Shown: piece by piece, positions 18,075-26,443 of the stretch
Layout of the letters: every line of letters starts with the position of its first letter
Numbering within the stretch: position 1 is the first letter of the stretch
Assembly: GCF_020614375.1 (NCBI RefSeq)
Contig: NZ_CP085329.1
Span: forward strand, 124,001 to 188,000
Source of the DNA: Haladaptatus salinisoli
GTDB taxonomy: Archaea > Halobacteriota > Halobacteria > Halobacteriales > Haladaptataceae
Direction: 5' to 3'
Length of the DNA stretch: 64,000 nucleotides
Program-made: the position numbers and the translations under genes
The notes under the pieces: model-generated
Databases searched by the model: none
What the model saw: the letters and a program-made list of their open reading frames with translations, nothing else
What the model was told of the DNA's origin: nothing

Positions 18075-18914
18075 ATGCGAGCAGTGGCGCTCTTCCCGGA
18101 CGAGGGGACGGTTCGCCGACCGACCGGGAGGAGCGCGCACTTCGAGCGCGGCGAACCCGACATGGCGCTCGACGGCCGGTTCGTCGAACGAGGTATCGTC
18201 GGCGCACACGGCTTCATGGCGGAGTACTTCACCAGTCCCGTCGAAACCCTCGTTCCAATCCCCGACGAACTCGCGGCGTACGGTTTCCTCGTCGAACCGA
18301 TGAGCATCTGTGAGAAAGCCCTCGAGGTCGCCTTCGCCAGTCGGTCGGCGTTCGAGTGGCGACCCGAGAGCGCGCTGGTGCTCGGCAACGGGAGCCTCGG
18401 GTTACTCGGCCTCGCTCGGCTGGCGTTCGGCGAGGAGTTCGAGCGCACCTACTGTCTGGGTCGGCGGGATCGGCCGGACCCCTCCGTCGCGTTCGTGGAG
18501 CGCGTCGGCGCGACGTACGTCGATTCGCGCGAGACGCCCGTCCCCGAGATTCCGGACGCACACGAACCGGCGGACTTCGTCTACGAGGCGACGGGGCACG
18601 CTCCCCACGCCTTCGAGACGGTGTCGGCGCTCGCGCCCAACGGCGTCGGCGCGTTACAAGGGGTTCCGAACTCACGGTCGTTGACGGTGGACGGAGGGAG
18701 TCTCCACCGCGACATGGTCGTGCACAATAAGGCGCTGGTCGGTAACGTGAACTCGCGGCCGAGTCACTTCGAGGCCGCGGTCGAGACGCTCGAGTCGCTC
18801 CCGGAGTGGGTGTTCGAGGACGTCGTTACCGGCGTCTACGGGCCGGACGACGCGGCGAGTGCGCTCGCGGACGACGACGGACGGATCAAGACGGCGGTCG
18901 AGTTTTCCCGCTGA
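18075..18914 (+). CDS. Glucose 1-dehydrogenase-like MDR protein with internal in-frame deletion
   Basis: A 279-aa protein clearly related to haloarchaeal glucose dehydrogenases of about 357 aa. After MRAVALFPDEG the frame jumps to the equivalent of about residue 88 (TVRRP, then HFERGEPDM). About 76 residues of the GroES-like domain are missing, including the zinc-site Asp and His. The third zinc-site acid (E74, in FLVEPMSICEKALE) and the NADP-binding half (LGNGSLGLLGLA, CLGRRDRPDP) remain. Without the metal site it is unlikely to oxidise sugars. It may be a decaying gene or a re-purposed nucleotide-binding protein; an intact promoter and open frame argue for recent or useful change. Confidence 0.8.
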   Translation: MRAVALFPDEGTVRRPTGRSAHFERGEPDMALDGRFVERGIVGAHGFMAEYFTSPVETLVPIPDELAAYGFLVEPMSICEKALEVAFASRSAFEWRPESALVLGNGSLGLLGLARLAFGEEFERTYCLGRRDRPDPSVAFVERVGATYVDSRETPVPEIPDAHEPADFVYEATGHAPHAFETVSALAPNGVGALQGVPNSRSLTVDGGSLHRDMVVHNKALVGNVNSRPSHFEAAVETLESLPEWVFEDVVTGVYGPDDAASALADDDGRIKTAVEFSR

Positions 18915-18992
18915 GCGAACCGACGCGGGCCGTTCGGCGCACCGGTCACGTCGCGGTCGACCGATTCGACGGGGGTCGGCCGGGTGGGACGG

Positions 18993-19814
18993 TCACGAAC
19001 CGTCCGCGACGTCCCGCCAGTAGTCGACGTTCTCCTTCGCGTGCACCAGCGGCTTCTCGGTTCGGTTCTCTATCTCGATGGTGTAGTGCCCGTCGTACCC
19101 CGCCGCTTCGAGCGCGTCGTACACCCCCTCGAAGTCGAGGACGCCCCGCCCGAGATCGGTGAACGAGCGGAAGTAGTTGATGACGTCGTCGAGGTGGAAG
19201 GTTCCGCTGGAGAGCGCCTCCCGGTGTTCGGTGAACGCCGTGGGCGGTGCCACGTCCTTGAGGTGGACGTACGCGATATCGTCGGCGAACCGTTCGACGC
19301 CGTCGGTGACGTCGCCGTCGGGGTAGTGCTCGCCGTACGGGTACTGGTGGGCGGTGTCCCACACCAGTCGGACGTTGTCCGGGGTACGGTCCAACCACGT
19401 CTCGATCTCGTTCGGTTGCTCGACGTGCGTCGCGCCGTGGTGGTGGATGAGCGGCGTCACGCCCGCGTCCGCCGCGGCGTCCGCGATGGTCTCGAACCAC
19501 TCTTCGACCGTCTCGTCGTCCCGTCGACCCCGTTGGGGCGGCAACATGCCGAGGAACTCGGCGCCGAGGTCCGCCACCATCCGGGCGTCGCCGGCGACCC
19601 GTTCGACGGCGTCCTCGGTTTCCAGCCACTCGCTCATCACGAGGTACAGGTCGAGGTCGTACTCGTCGAGCCACGATGCGAGTCGCTCTTCGCCGACGTG
19701 CCTGACCTTCTCCAGCCCGATTTCGACGCCGTCGTACCGACAGGCCGCAACGTCGCTGATGCCCATTTCGAGCGATTCGGCATCGTACATGATTGTCGTG
19801 TAACCAACTCCCAT
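18993..19814 (-). CDS. Sugar phosphate isomerase/epimerase family TIM-barrel protein
   Basis: A 273-aa AP-endonuclease-2/xylose-isomerase-like barrel, a family including inosose dehydratase (IolE) and keto-sugar epimerases. Likely metal ligands lie in PLIHHHGATHV, RLVWDTAHQYP, YVHLKDV and YTIEIEN. A longer frame starts at 19832, but the TATA element at 19838-19844 is 24-30 nt upstream of the ATG at 19814 and only 6 nt from the longer start, so 19814 is chosen. It is divergent from the ABC importer operon. An epimerase or dehydratase in the same polyol pathway is likely; substrate unknown. Confidence 0.87.
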   Translation of the reverse strand: MGVGYTTIMYDAESLEMGISDVAACRYDGVEIGLEKVRHVGEERLASWLDEYDLDLYLVMSEWLETEDAVERVAGDARMVADLGAEFLGMLPPQRGRRDDETVEEWFETIADAAADAGVTPLIHHHGATHVEQPNEIETWLDRTPDNVRLVWDTAHQYPYGEHYPDGDVTDGVERFADDIAYVHLKDVAPPTAFTEHREALSSGTFHLDDVINYFRSFTDLGRGVLDFEGVYDALEAAGYDGHYTIEIENRTEKPLVHAKENVDYWRDVADGS

Positions 19815-19837
19815 GGTTCGAGTGAGCGTCACCCGAG

Positions 19838-19844
19838 ATAAATA
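19838..19844 (-). promoter_or_regulatory. TATA box of the TIM-barrel isomerase gene
   Basis: TATTTAT on the minus strand, centred 27 nt from the ATG at 19814, is consistent with leaderless transcription. Confidence 0.55.
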
Positions 19845-19910
19845 CGTTCTGGAACGATCCGCTGTTCGGCCGGACTGGAGCTATTCGTTCTCTCGAGTTC
19901 GACCCAATGA

Positions 19911-19918
19911 TTTATTAT
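19911..19918 (+). promoter_or_regulatory. TATA box of the first sugar ABC importer operon
   Basis: TTTATTAT lies 23-30 nt upstream of the ATG at 19941, consistent with leaderless transcription of the binding-protein gene. Confidence 0.6.
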
Positions 19919-19940
19919 TCCATAGAAATAGCATCTGACT

Positions 19941-21344
19941 ATGCCAGTTGGTGGCAAGACCGATCACTCGGAGCAGCGTACCGACTCAGTCGGGGGCGGC
20001 GGCAGCGAAAGTCGCTCCCGGAGACACTTCCTCGCAGGTGCCGCGAGCGGGGCCGCGACCCTCTCCCTCGCCGGCTGTACCAGTTTTGGCGGTGGCGGTG
20101 GCAGCAAACCGAAGAACGTCAAACCCGCGAAGAGTATCAAGGTCGCCGCCGTGTCGGGTGAAGGCGACCTGTTCCAGCGTCTCGTGAAGGACCACGTCGA
20201 GGAGGCCACCGGCGTCACGGTGAACATCTCCAAGTTCCCGTACGCGAACCTCTTCGAGAAGATCAACAGCGTTCTGGGTACGAAAGGCAAGGCGTACGAC
20301 ATCCTCTTCATGGACGACCCGTGGTTCCCGCAGTTCGCGGGTCACTGCGAACCGCTCGAACAGTGGATGCCACAGTCCCTTCCGAAGGACCAAATAATCG
20401 ACACCTGCGTCGACATCGGAACGTGGCCCGCGCCCAAGGGGCCGAAGGTTCCGTCCGCCCAGGGAATGGAGCAAGCGATTCGCGGACAGGTCGTCGTCGG
20501 GAACACGCAACTGTTCGTCTACAACAAGAAGTACTACGAACAGGTCGGTGCGAAGACGCCGCCCAAGACGTGGGACGACGTTCTCGCCGCGGGGAAGAAA
20601 ATCTCGCAACAGGTCGACGGTGCCCACGGGTACGTCATCCGCGGCAAGCGCGGGAATCCCATCAACGCCAACTTCTTCAGCCTGGGCATGTCGAAAGCGG
20701 GAGACATGTTCGACAAGAACTGGAAGTACAAGTGGGACGAGCAACAGGGCGTCGACGCGCTGAACTTTTACGTCAACGACCTGAAGTCCATCAGCCCGGA
20801 CGGCGTCACCGCGTTCGACTCCGACCAGGTTCTGAGCAGCGTTGGCGACGGCTCCGCCGCCCAATCGCCGGCGTGGCCGGCGGCCTCGTCGCTCCTGCTG
20901 GACCCGAAGAAGGCGAAGGTGGCGAACGATCTGGAGTTCACGATGATACCCGAAGGCACCCGCCGCGCACCGCAGCAGGGTAACTGGATCGCCGGCATCA
21001 ACCGGTACGTGGGCGACGAGAAGAAGAAGGCAGCGGGCAAGGTCATCAACTCGTTCATCTCGAAGAAGGCACAGGACAAGTACGTCAAACTGGGCGGCGT
21101 CCCGTTCCGTCACGACACGTTCAAAAACAACATGGACGCCCAGCCGTGGTTCGACGCGCTGTACAAGAGCCTCCAGAACGCGGTGTGGCGGCCGCGCACG
21201 CCGCTGTGGACCGAAATCGAAATCACGCAGGGGAAGTATCTCAACAGCGCGCTGACCGGGAGCACCACGCCGAAGAAGGCGCTTACCAACGTGAACAAGG
21301 AGGTCGAGAACCTGCTCAAAGAGTCCGGCTACTACGAGGGATGA
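19941..21344 (+). CDS. ABC transporter sugar-binding lipoprotein (Tat-exported)
   Basis: A 467-aa solute-binding protein of the carbohydrate uptake (CUT1, MalE/UgpB-like) class. The N-terminus has a Tat motif SRRHFL and a lipobox LAGC with C46 as the lipid-anchored residue, followed by a Gly/Ser linker. The mature part shows the family pattern (VKDHVEEATGVTVNI, YDILFMDDPWFPQFAG, WDDVLAAGKK). It heads an operon with two permeases; the ATPase gene lies 3.8 kb downstream after two unrelated genes. The substrate is probably the sugar, polyol or oligosaccharide handled by the neighbouring enzymes. Confidence 0.92.
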   Translation: MPVGGKTDHSEQRTDSVGGGGSESRSRRHFLAGAASGAATLSLAGCTSFGGGGGSKPKNVKPAKSIKVAAVSGEGDLFQRLVKDHVEEATGVTVNISKFPYANLFEKINSVLGTKGKAYDILFMDDPWFPQFAGHCEPLEQWMPQSLPKDQIIDTCVDIGTWPAPKGPKVPSAQGMEQAIRGQVVVGNTQLFVYNKKYYEQVGAKTPPKTWDDVLAAGKKISQQVDGAHGYVIRGKRGNPINANFFSLGMSKAGDMFDKNWKYKWDEQQGVDALNFYVNDLKSISPDGVTAFDSDQVLSSVGDGSAAQSPAWPAASSLLLDPKKAKVANDLEFTMIPEGTRRAPQQGNWIAGINRYVGDEKKKAAGKVINSFISKKAQDKYVKLGGVPFRHDTFKNNMDAQPWFDALYKSLQNAVWRPRTPLWTEIEITQGKYLNSALTGSTTPKKALTNVNKEVENLLKESGYYEG

Positions 21345-21383
21345 ATCGATCGATAGACGTCAAATTCGCACACAATACCCACA

Positions 21384-22328
21384 ATGGGAACTGAGACAAC
21401 CGAAGACCTTCCGCACGGGGAACCTCCCGAGTACGTCACCGGCACCGAAGCGACGACGGAGCGCGTTTTGCTCTGGGTCGACGACCACCTCAAGTGGTTG
21501 TTGACGCTCCCGGCCGTCATCATCCTGTTCGCGCTCACGTTCTACCCGCTGTTGCGTGCCGTCGAGATGTCGATGTACAACTACCTCCCGACGGGATTGG
21601 GACGGAACTACGTCGGAATCGGGAACTTCACCGACCTGCTGAGTAATCAGACGTTCCACCACTCGCTGTGGGTGACGGCGAAGTTCGTCACCACCGCCGT
21701 CGTCGTCGAATTCCTCCTCGGATTCGGCATCGCGCTCCTGCTCAACAAGAAGATCAAACTTCGAGGGCTCTGGCAGACGTTCATCCTCATTCCGATGATC
21801 CTCTCGCCGACGGTGATCGGGCTCATCTGGCGCTTGCTGTACGCGCCGAACGGACTGCTCGACTTCATGGCGCAACCCATAATCGGGCACAACGTCGGCT
21901 GGATTTCGGAGCCGAACATCGCGCTCTACTCCGTCATCATCGCCGACGTCTGGCAGTGGACGCCGCTCGTAGTGCTCGTGATGTTCGCGGGTCTGCAGTC
22001 CATCCCCGACCACGTCAAGGAGGCGGCGGTCATGGACGGTGCGTCGCGCCGGCAGCGCTTCGTCGACATCACGCTCCCGTATCTGAAATCGCTCATCGTG
22101 CTGGTGCTCATCATCCGGCTGGTGGACGCCCTGCGCGTGTTCGCGAAGGTGTACATCCTCACGCGCGGCGGCCCCGCCAGTTCGACCAACGTCATCAGCA
22201 TGGAGCTGTACCGCATCGCGTTCCGGTTCAGCAACTACGGCGAGGCGTCGGCGATGGCGCTGACGCTCCTCGTGTTCGTGCTGATACTGGCGATGACGTT
22301 CGTCAAAGTCGCGAAGGTGGAGTTCTGA
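21384..22328 (+). CDS. Sugar ABC transporter permease (MalF/UgpA-like)
   Basis: A 314-aa CUT1 permease with six predicted membrane helices. The ATPase-docking EAA loop is present as VKEAAVMDGASRRQRFVDITLP near residue 215. The first 40 residues are a polar cytoplasmic extension. It begins 40 nt after the binding-protein gene and ends 4 nt before the next permease gene, so translation is likely coupled. Confidence 0.93.
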   Translation: MGTETTEDLPHGEPPEYVTGTEATTERVLLWVDDHLKWLLTLPAVIILFALTFYPLLRAVEMSMYNYLPTGLGRNYVGIGNFTDLLSNQTFHHSLWVTAKFVTTAVVVEFLLGFGIALLLNKKIKLRGLWQTFILIPMILSPTVIGLIWRLLYAPNGLLDFMAQPIIGHNVGWISEPNIALYSVIIADVWQWTPLVVLVMFAGLQSIPDHVKEAAVMDGASRRQRFVDITLPYLKSLIVLVLIIRLVDALRVFAKVYILTRGGPASSTNVISMELYRIAFRFSNYGEASAMALTLLVFVLILAMTFVKVAKVEF

Positions 22329-22331
22329 ACC

Positions 22332-23240
22332 ATGGCAACTGAGACACACACCCCGCAACCCTACGAGGAACAGTCCCGAACGGAGCAGCTGTACGAACGC
22401 GTCCGGAAGACCGGATTGGCAACTGCGTTCGTCTACCTCGGCATCGGCCTGTTCCTCGTCTGGTCGCTGTTCCCGGTGTACTGGCTCGTGACCGCGTCGC
22501 TGAAGACGAGGAGAACGCTGCTGTCGTTCCCGCCCCACTGGATTCCGTGGGACATGCAGTTCGCCAATTACGCCGCGCTGTTCGCTCAGCGGCCGGAGTT
22601 CGTGACGTTCATCACGAACAGCGTCATCATCACCGTCGTCACGACGGTCGTCGCGACGTTCATCGGCGCGTGCGCGGCGTACGGGTTCACGAAGTTCGAA
22701 TTCCCGTACAACCTCGATTTCCACCTGCCGTTCTACATCCTATCGACGAGGTTCATGCCGCCCATCGTCACCATCATCCCGCTGTTCGTCATCTTCCGGG
22801 ACCTCCGGCTGGTGAACACGCTGTACGGGCTCATCCTCGTGTACGTGATGTTCAACATCCCCTTCTCCGTGTGGATGATGAAGGGGTTCTTCGAGGAGGT
22901 GCCGGACAGCCTCATCGAATCGGCGATGATAGACGGGCATACGCACGTCGGCGCGTTCTTCAAGATCGCGCTCCCGCTGGTGAAACCCGGTATCATCGCG
23001 GCGGCCATCTTCACGATGATCGTCACCTGGAACGAGTTGCTGTTCGCCATCATCCTGGCTCAGAGCACCGAGGCGATGACCGTCCCGGTCGGACTCGCGT
23101 CGTTCATCACGAAGTACTCGGTGCAGTGGGTGAACATGAGCGTCGCGGGAACCATCGCGCTGCTGCCGGTGCTCGTGTTCGCGTTCGTCGCCCGCGACCA
23201 CCTCGTCCGCGGGTTCAGCATGGGCGGAGTCGAGAAGTAA
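22332..23240 (+). CDS. Sugar ABC transporter permease (MalG/UgpE-like)
   Basis: A 302-aa CUT1 permease, partner of the preceding MalF-like subunit. Six membrane helices are visible. The EAA loop reads LIESAMIDGHTHVGAFFKIALP, slightly divergent from the usual EAA but with the conserved DG. It is followed by a GC-rich hairpin and a T-run, where this transcript may end. Confidence 0.93.
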   Translation: MATETHTPQPYEEQSRTEQLYERVRKTGLATAFVYLGIGLFLVWSLFPVYWLVTASLKTRRTLLSFPPHWIPWDMQFANYAALFAQRPEFVTFITNSVIITVVTTVVATFIGACAAYGFTKFEFPYNLDFHLPFYILSTRFMPPIVTIIPLFVIFRDLRLVNTLYGLILVYVMFNIPFSVWMMKGFFEEVPDSLIESAMIDGHTHVGAFFKIALPLVKPGIIAAAIFTMIVTWNELLFAIILAQSTEAMTVPVGLASFITKYSVQWVNMSVAGTIALLPVLVFAFVARDHLVRGFSMGGVEK

Positions 23241-23245
23241 TCTTG

Positions 23246-23284
23246 CGCCGGTAGCGAACCGGCGGGCGGCTTCGGTATTTTTAT
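23246..23284 (+). terminator. Hairpin with T-run after the permease genes
   Basis: CGCCGGT and ACCGGCG (23246-23252 and 23258-23264) form a 7-bp stem 5 nt after the permease stop codon. TATTTTTAT at 23276-23284 follows, which may also act as the TATA box of the next gene (start 23311). Confidence 0.4.
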
Positions 23285-23310
23285 CCTTTCGTCGCGTGTG
23301 CACACACGAC

Positions 23311-23517
23311 ATGGTGGACACGGTAGAGTACTGTCTGTCCAACGTATCGACGGAAACCCGGGCGCGGCTCGCCGCCTGCGAGTTCGAGACGACGGAGGAG
23401 CGATGCCTCCAGCGGTGCGGCGACTGCTTCAGCACGTCGTTCCTCGTCGTCGACGGGGTTCTCGTCCGCGGGGACCACGAGCGGACGCTACGCCGTCTCG
23501 CGGAGGCGAACGGGTGA
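23311..23517 (+). CDS. DUF1450 family small cysteine-rich protein
   Basis: A 68-aa protein starting at the ATG at 23311, 27-35 nt after TATTTTTAT. It matches the DUF1450 (YuzB-like) pattern: EYCLSN near the N-terminus and CLQRCGDC (C32, C36, C39) in the middle, then a short ferredoxin/thioredoxin-like strand pattern SFLVVDGVLVRGD. The function of the family is unknown; the cysteines suggest metal or Fe-S binding or redox. It ends 4 nt before the sulfatase gene and could be co-expressed with it. Confidence 0.75.
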   Translation: MVDTVEYCLSNVSTETRARLAACEFETTEERCLQRCGDCFSTSFLVVDGVLVRGDHERTLRRLAEANG

Positions 23518-23521
23518 TTCG

Positions 23522-25081
23522 ATGAACGTTCTGTTCGTCTCCATCGACAGTTTGCGTCGGGACGTCCTCTCGACGTACGACCGGTCGATGGGTCTGGACG
23601 TGGCGACGCCGAATCTCGACCGGTTCGCGGAGCGGTCGCTGGTGTTCGACACCCACTACGCGGGCAGTCTCCCCTGCATGCCGGCGCGACGCGAGTGGTT
23701 GACCGGCGTCCAGGAGTTCCTCTGGCGTCCGTGGGGTCCCATCGAACCCTTCGACACGACGCTGCCGCTGGCGGCGCGGGAGAACGGGGTGCTTAGCCAG
23801 CTGATCACGGACCACTTCCACTACTTCCAGCACGGGAGCGACGGGTACTACGAGGACTACAACGGTTTCGACTTCGTCCGCGGCCACGAGGTGGACGCGT
23901 GGCGAACCCACCCACCGGAGCCGGAGGGGTGGCTCCTCTCCCAGGTGCTCGACGGTGCCCCGAAGGAGGCGGACGACGTGGCCCTCAACGAACTGTCGGC
24001 GGGTCGAACGCCGACCGACCTGCGGTTCCAGAACCGCGCGCAGTACGCCAGAAACGCCGCGGCGTTCGAGGACGAGGAGGACTTCTTCGCTCCCCGCGTG
24101 TTCTCGCGCGTCGAGTCGTGGCTGGAGGACAACGCCGCGTGGGACGATTGGTTCCTGTACGTCGATAGCTTCGACGTCCACGAACCGTTCCACAACCCCG
24201 AACCGTACGCGTCGATGTACACGGAGCAAGACCCGCGCGACCCCTCGAAGACGGTCTGGCCGTACTACGGCCGCACCGACGCCGGGCAGAGCGAGTTGAG
24301 CGACGACGAACTCGCGTTCGTCCGGTCGCAGTTCGCGGGGAAGGTGACGATGGTCGACCGATGGTTCAGGAGGGTGCTCGAGGCGCTGGACGACCGGGAA
24401 CTGTGGGACGAAACGATGGTGGTCGTCACTTCGGATCACGGATTCTTACTCGGCGAGCACGGGTGGGTCGGCAAACCCGGCCGGTCGCCCATGTACGACA
24501 CGCTCGTCCACACGCCGTTGATGGTGTGGCACCCCGACTCCCCGCGAACGGGGGGTCGAACGTCCGCGCTCACCTCGGCGGTCGACCTCCACGCGACCGT
24601 TCTCGACGCGTTCGGTGTCGACGACCCGAACCGGAACCACAGTCGCAGTTTGCTTCCCCTCGTCCTCGGCGAGACGAACGGCGTCAGGGACTGGGCGCTC
24701 TACGGCTACTGGGGGTCGTCGGTCAACGTCACCGACGGCGAACGAACGTACCTGCGGCCGTGTCGACCGGAGGTTTCGTCCGCGGTGTACTCGACGACCA
24801 TGATGAACGCGTACGGGTGGTTTACGCCGACGACTCCGAAGAAGGAGGCGCAGGCCGGTCGCTACCTCCCGTACACCGACACGCCCGTGTGGCGGTACGA
24901 GGCGCCCTCGGTCGAACGGCGGGAGAAACCGCTGCTGTTCGACGTTCGCGACGACCCCGACCAGACCGCCGACCTCGCGGCGGACGCCCCCGGCGTGCAC
25001 GGCGAGATGCGCGACCTGCTAGTGGACGCGCTGGACGAACTCCGAGCGCCCGACGAGCAGTACGAGCGCCTCGGACTGTAG
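23522..25081 (+). CDS. Type I sulfatase (alkaline phosphatase superfamily)
   Basis: A 519-aa sulfatase. The active-site signature CxPxR is intact as C52-M-P-A-R56; the cysteine must be converted to formylglycine by a separate enzyme. Metal-site residues include D9 (VSIDSLRRD) and the DH pair in VVVTSDHGFLLGEHG. No signal peptide is seen, so it would act in the cytoplasm on an imported sulfated compound. It is set between the permease and ATPase genes of a sugar importer, which suggests a sulfated sugar as transported substrate. A phosphodiesterase-like role is possible, but the CxPxR motif favours sulfatase. Confidence 0.88.
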   Translation: MNVLFVSIDSLRRDVLSTYDRSMGLDVATPNLDRFAERSLVFDTHYAGSLPCMPARREWLTGVQEFLWRPWGPIEPFDTTLPLAARENGVLSQLITDHFHYFQHGSDGYYEDYNGFDFVRGHEVDAWRTHPPEPEGWLLSQVLDGAPKEADDVALNELSAGRTPTDLRFQNRAQYARNAAAFEDEEDFFAPRVFSRVESWLEDNAAWDDWFLYVDSFDVHEPFHNPEPYASMYTEQDPRDPSKTVWPYYGRTDAGQSELSDDELAFVRSQFAGKVTMVDRWFRRVLEALDDRELWDETMVVVTSDHGFLLGEHGWVGKPGRSPMYDTLVHTPLMVWHPDSPRTGGRTSALTSAVDLHATVLDAFGVDDPNRNHSRSLLPLVLGETNGVRDWALYGYWGSSVNVTDGERTYLRPCRPEVSSAVYSTTMMNAYGWFTPTTPKKEAQAGRYLPYTDTPVWRYEAPSVERREKPLLFDVRDDPDQTADLAADAPGVHGEMRDLLVDALDELRAPDEQYERLGL

Positions 25082-25189
25082 GCGGTGGCGTAACCGCCCG
25101 CCGGCGTTTCGCACGGGTATTGGTACCAGTCCTGTGGATATAAGTAGCTGCGCGACGGTGTTTACGACAACCACACCTGAGTGTTACAA

Positions 25190-26347
25190 ATGGCTCGCGT
25201 AGATTACGACTCCATCGTGAAGCAGTATGGTGACACCCTCGCCGTCGAAGGCGTCGACATAACCGTTGAGGACGGCGAGTTCGCGGTTCTGCTGGGGCCG
25301 TCCGGATGCGGCAAAACGACGACGCTGCGGTGCCTGGCAGGACTGACCGAACCGACGTCCGGGACGATCACGCTCGACGGCTACGACGTGACCGACGTCC
25401 ACCCGAAGAATCGAAACATCGCTATGGTGTTCCAGCAGTTCGCGCTGTACCCGCACATGAACGTGCGCGAGAACATCGGATACCCGCTGAAGGTGGCCGG
25501 AGAGGACAAACAGACCCGCCGCGAGCGCGTTAAAGAGACGGCCGAGATGCTCGAAATCGAGGAGCTGCTCGACCGGGAAATCGGGCACCTCTCGGGGGGC
25601 CAGCGCCAGCGCGTCGCGCTCGGCCGTGCCATCATCCGCCGACCGGCGGTGTTCCTGATGGACGAACCGCTGGCGAGCCTCGACGCGAAGCTGAAAATCA
25701 GCATGCGCAGCCGAATCAAGGTGCTCCAGAAGGACCTCGGCATCACGACCCTGTACGTCACGCACGACCAGGAGGAGGCGATGACGCTGGGCGATAAGCT
25801 CATCATCATGAACAACGCGAACGTCCAGCAGATCGGGTCGCCCGACGAGGTGTATCACGAACCGGCGAATCGCTTCGTCGCCGGGTTCATCGGATCGCCC
25901 AGCATGAACTTCGTCACCGTCACCATCGACGACGACGGTCGCATCCGCGAGGCGTCCGACGTCGACGGATTCGAAGTGGAACTGACGGACCGCGTCGCTC
26001 GGCGCTACCGCGAACACGACCGGTTCGAACTCGGCGTGCGACCGTCGTACTTCGAGGCGCACACGTCGCGCACCGAGAACGCCATCGAGGGCACCGTCCA
26101 AGTGACCGAACCCCTCGGCGACGAACAGATCCTCGACGTGATCGTCGGCGACGAGGACGGCGACCACGTCGAACTGACGGTGAAGGCGCCGAACACGATG
26201 GATTTCGAGCGGAAGGACGATATCTGGTTGACGCTACAGGACGAACTCGTCCACGGGTTCGACGTTCAGACCGGCGACCGCATCGGCGACACCGACCGCG
26301 TCCAGCGCATGCAGGGGTCGCCCGAGACCGAGCGAACGCCCCAGTAA
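25190..26347 (+). CDS. Sugar ABC transporter ATP-binding protein (MalK/UgpC-like)
   Basis: A 385-aa ATPase energising the CUT1 importer. It has Walker A GPSGCGKTTT, the signature LSGGQRQRVALGRA, Walker B VFLMDEP and the H-loop VTHDQEEAM. Residues from about 240 form the regulatory TOBE/OB-fold domain usual in MalK. The ATG at 25190 is preferred to a GTG 9 nt earlier. A TATA-like GATATAAGTA lies about 45-53 nt upstream, so it may have its own promoter apart from the permease genes. Confidence 0.93.
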   Translation: MARVDYDSIVKQYGDTLAVEGVDITVEDGEFAVLLGPSGCGKTTTLRCLAGLTEPTSGTITLDGYDVTDVHPKNRNIAMVFQQFALYPHMNVRENIGYPLKVAGEDKQTRRERVKETAEMLEIEELLDREIGHLSGGQRQRVALGRAIIRRPAVFLMDEPLASLDAKLKISMRSRIKVLQKDLGITTLYVTHDQEEAMTLGDKLIIMNNANVQQIGSPDEVYHEPANRFVAGFIGSPSMNFVTVTIDDDGRIREASDVDGFEVELTDRVARRYREHDRFELGVRPSYFEAHTSRTENAIEGTVQVTEPLGDEQILDVIVGDEDGDHVELTVKAPNTMDFERKDDIWLTLQDELVHGFDVQTGDRIGDTDRVQRMQGSPETERTPQ

Positions 26348-26443
26348 CCGCCGTTCGCATCGGACGACTCCCACGACGCAGTTCGGCGGCGTCCGCGCGG
26401 CGGGGAAATATGTATGGGGCTGCTCCGAGACTGTATTCGTACG

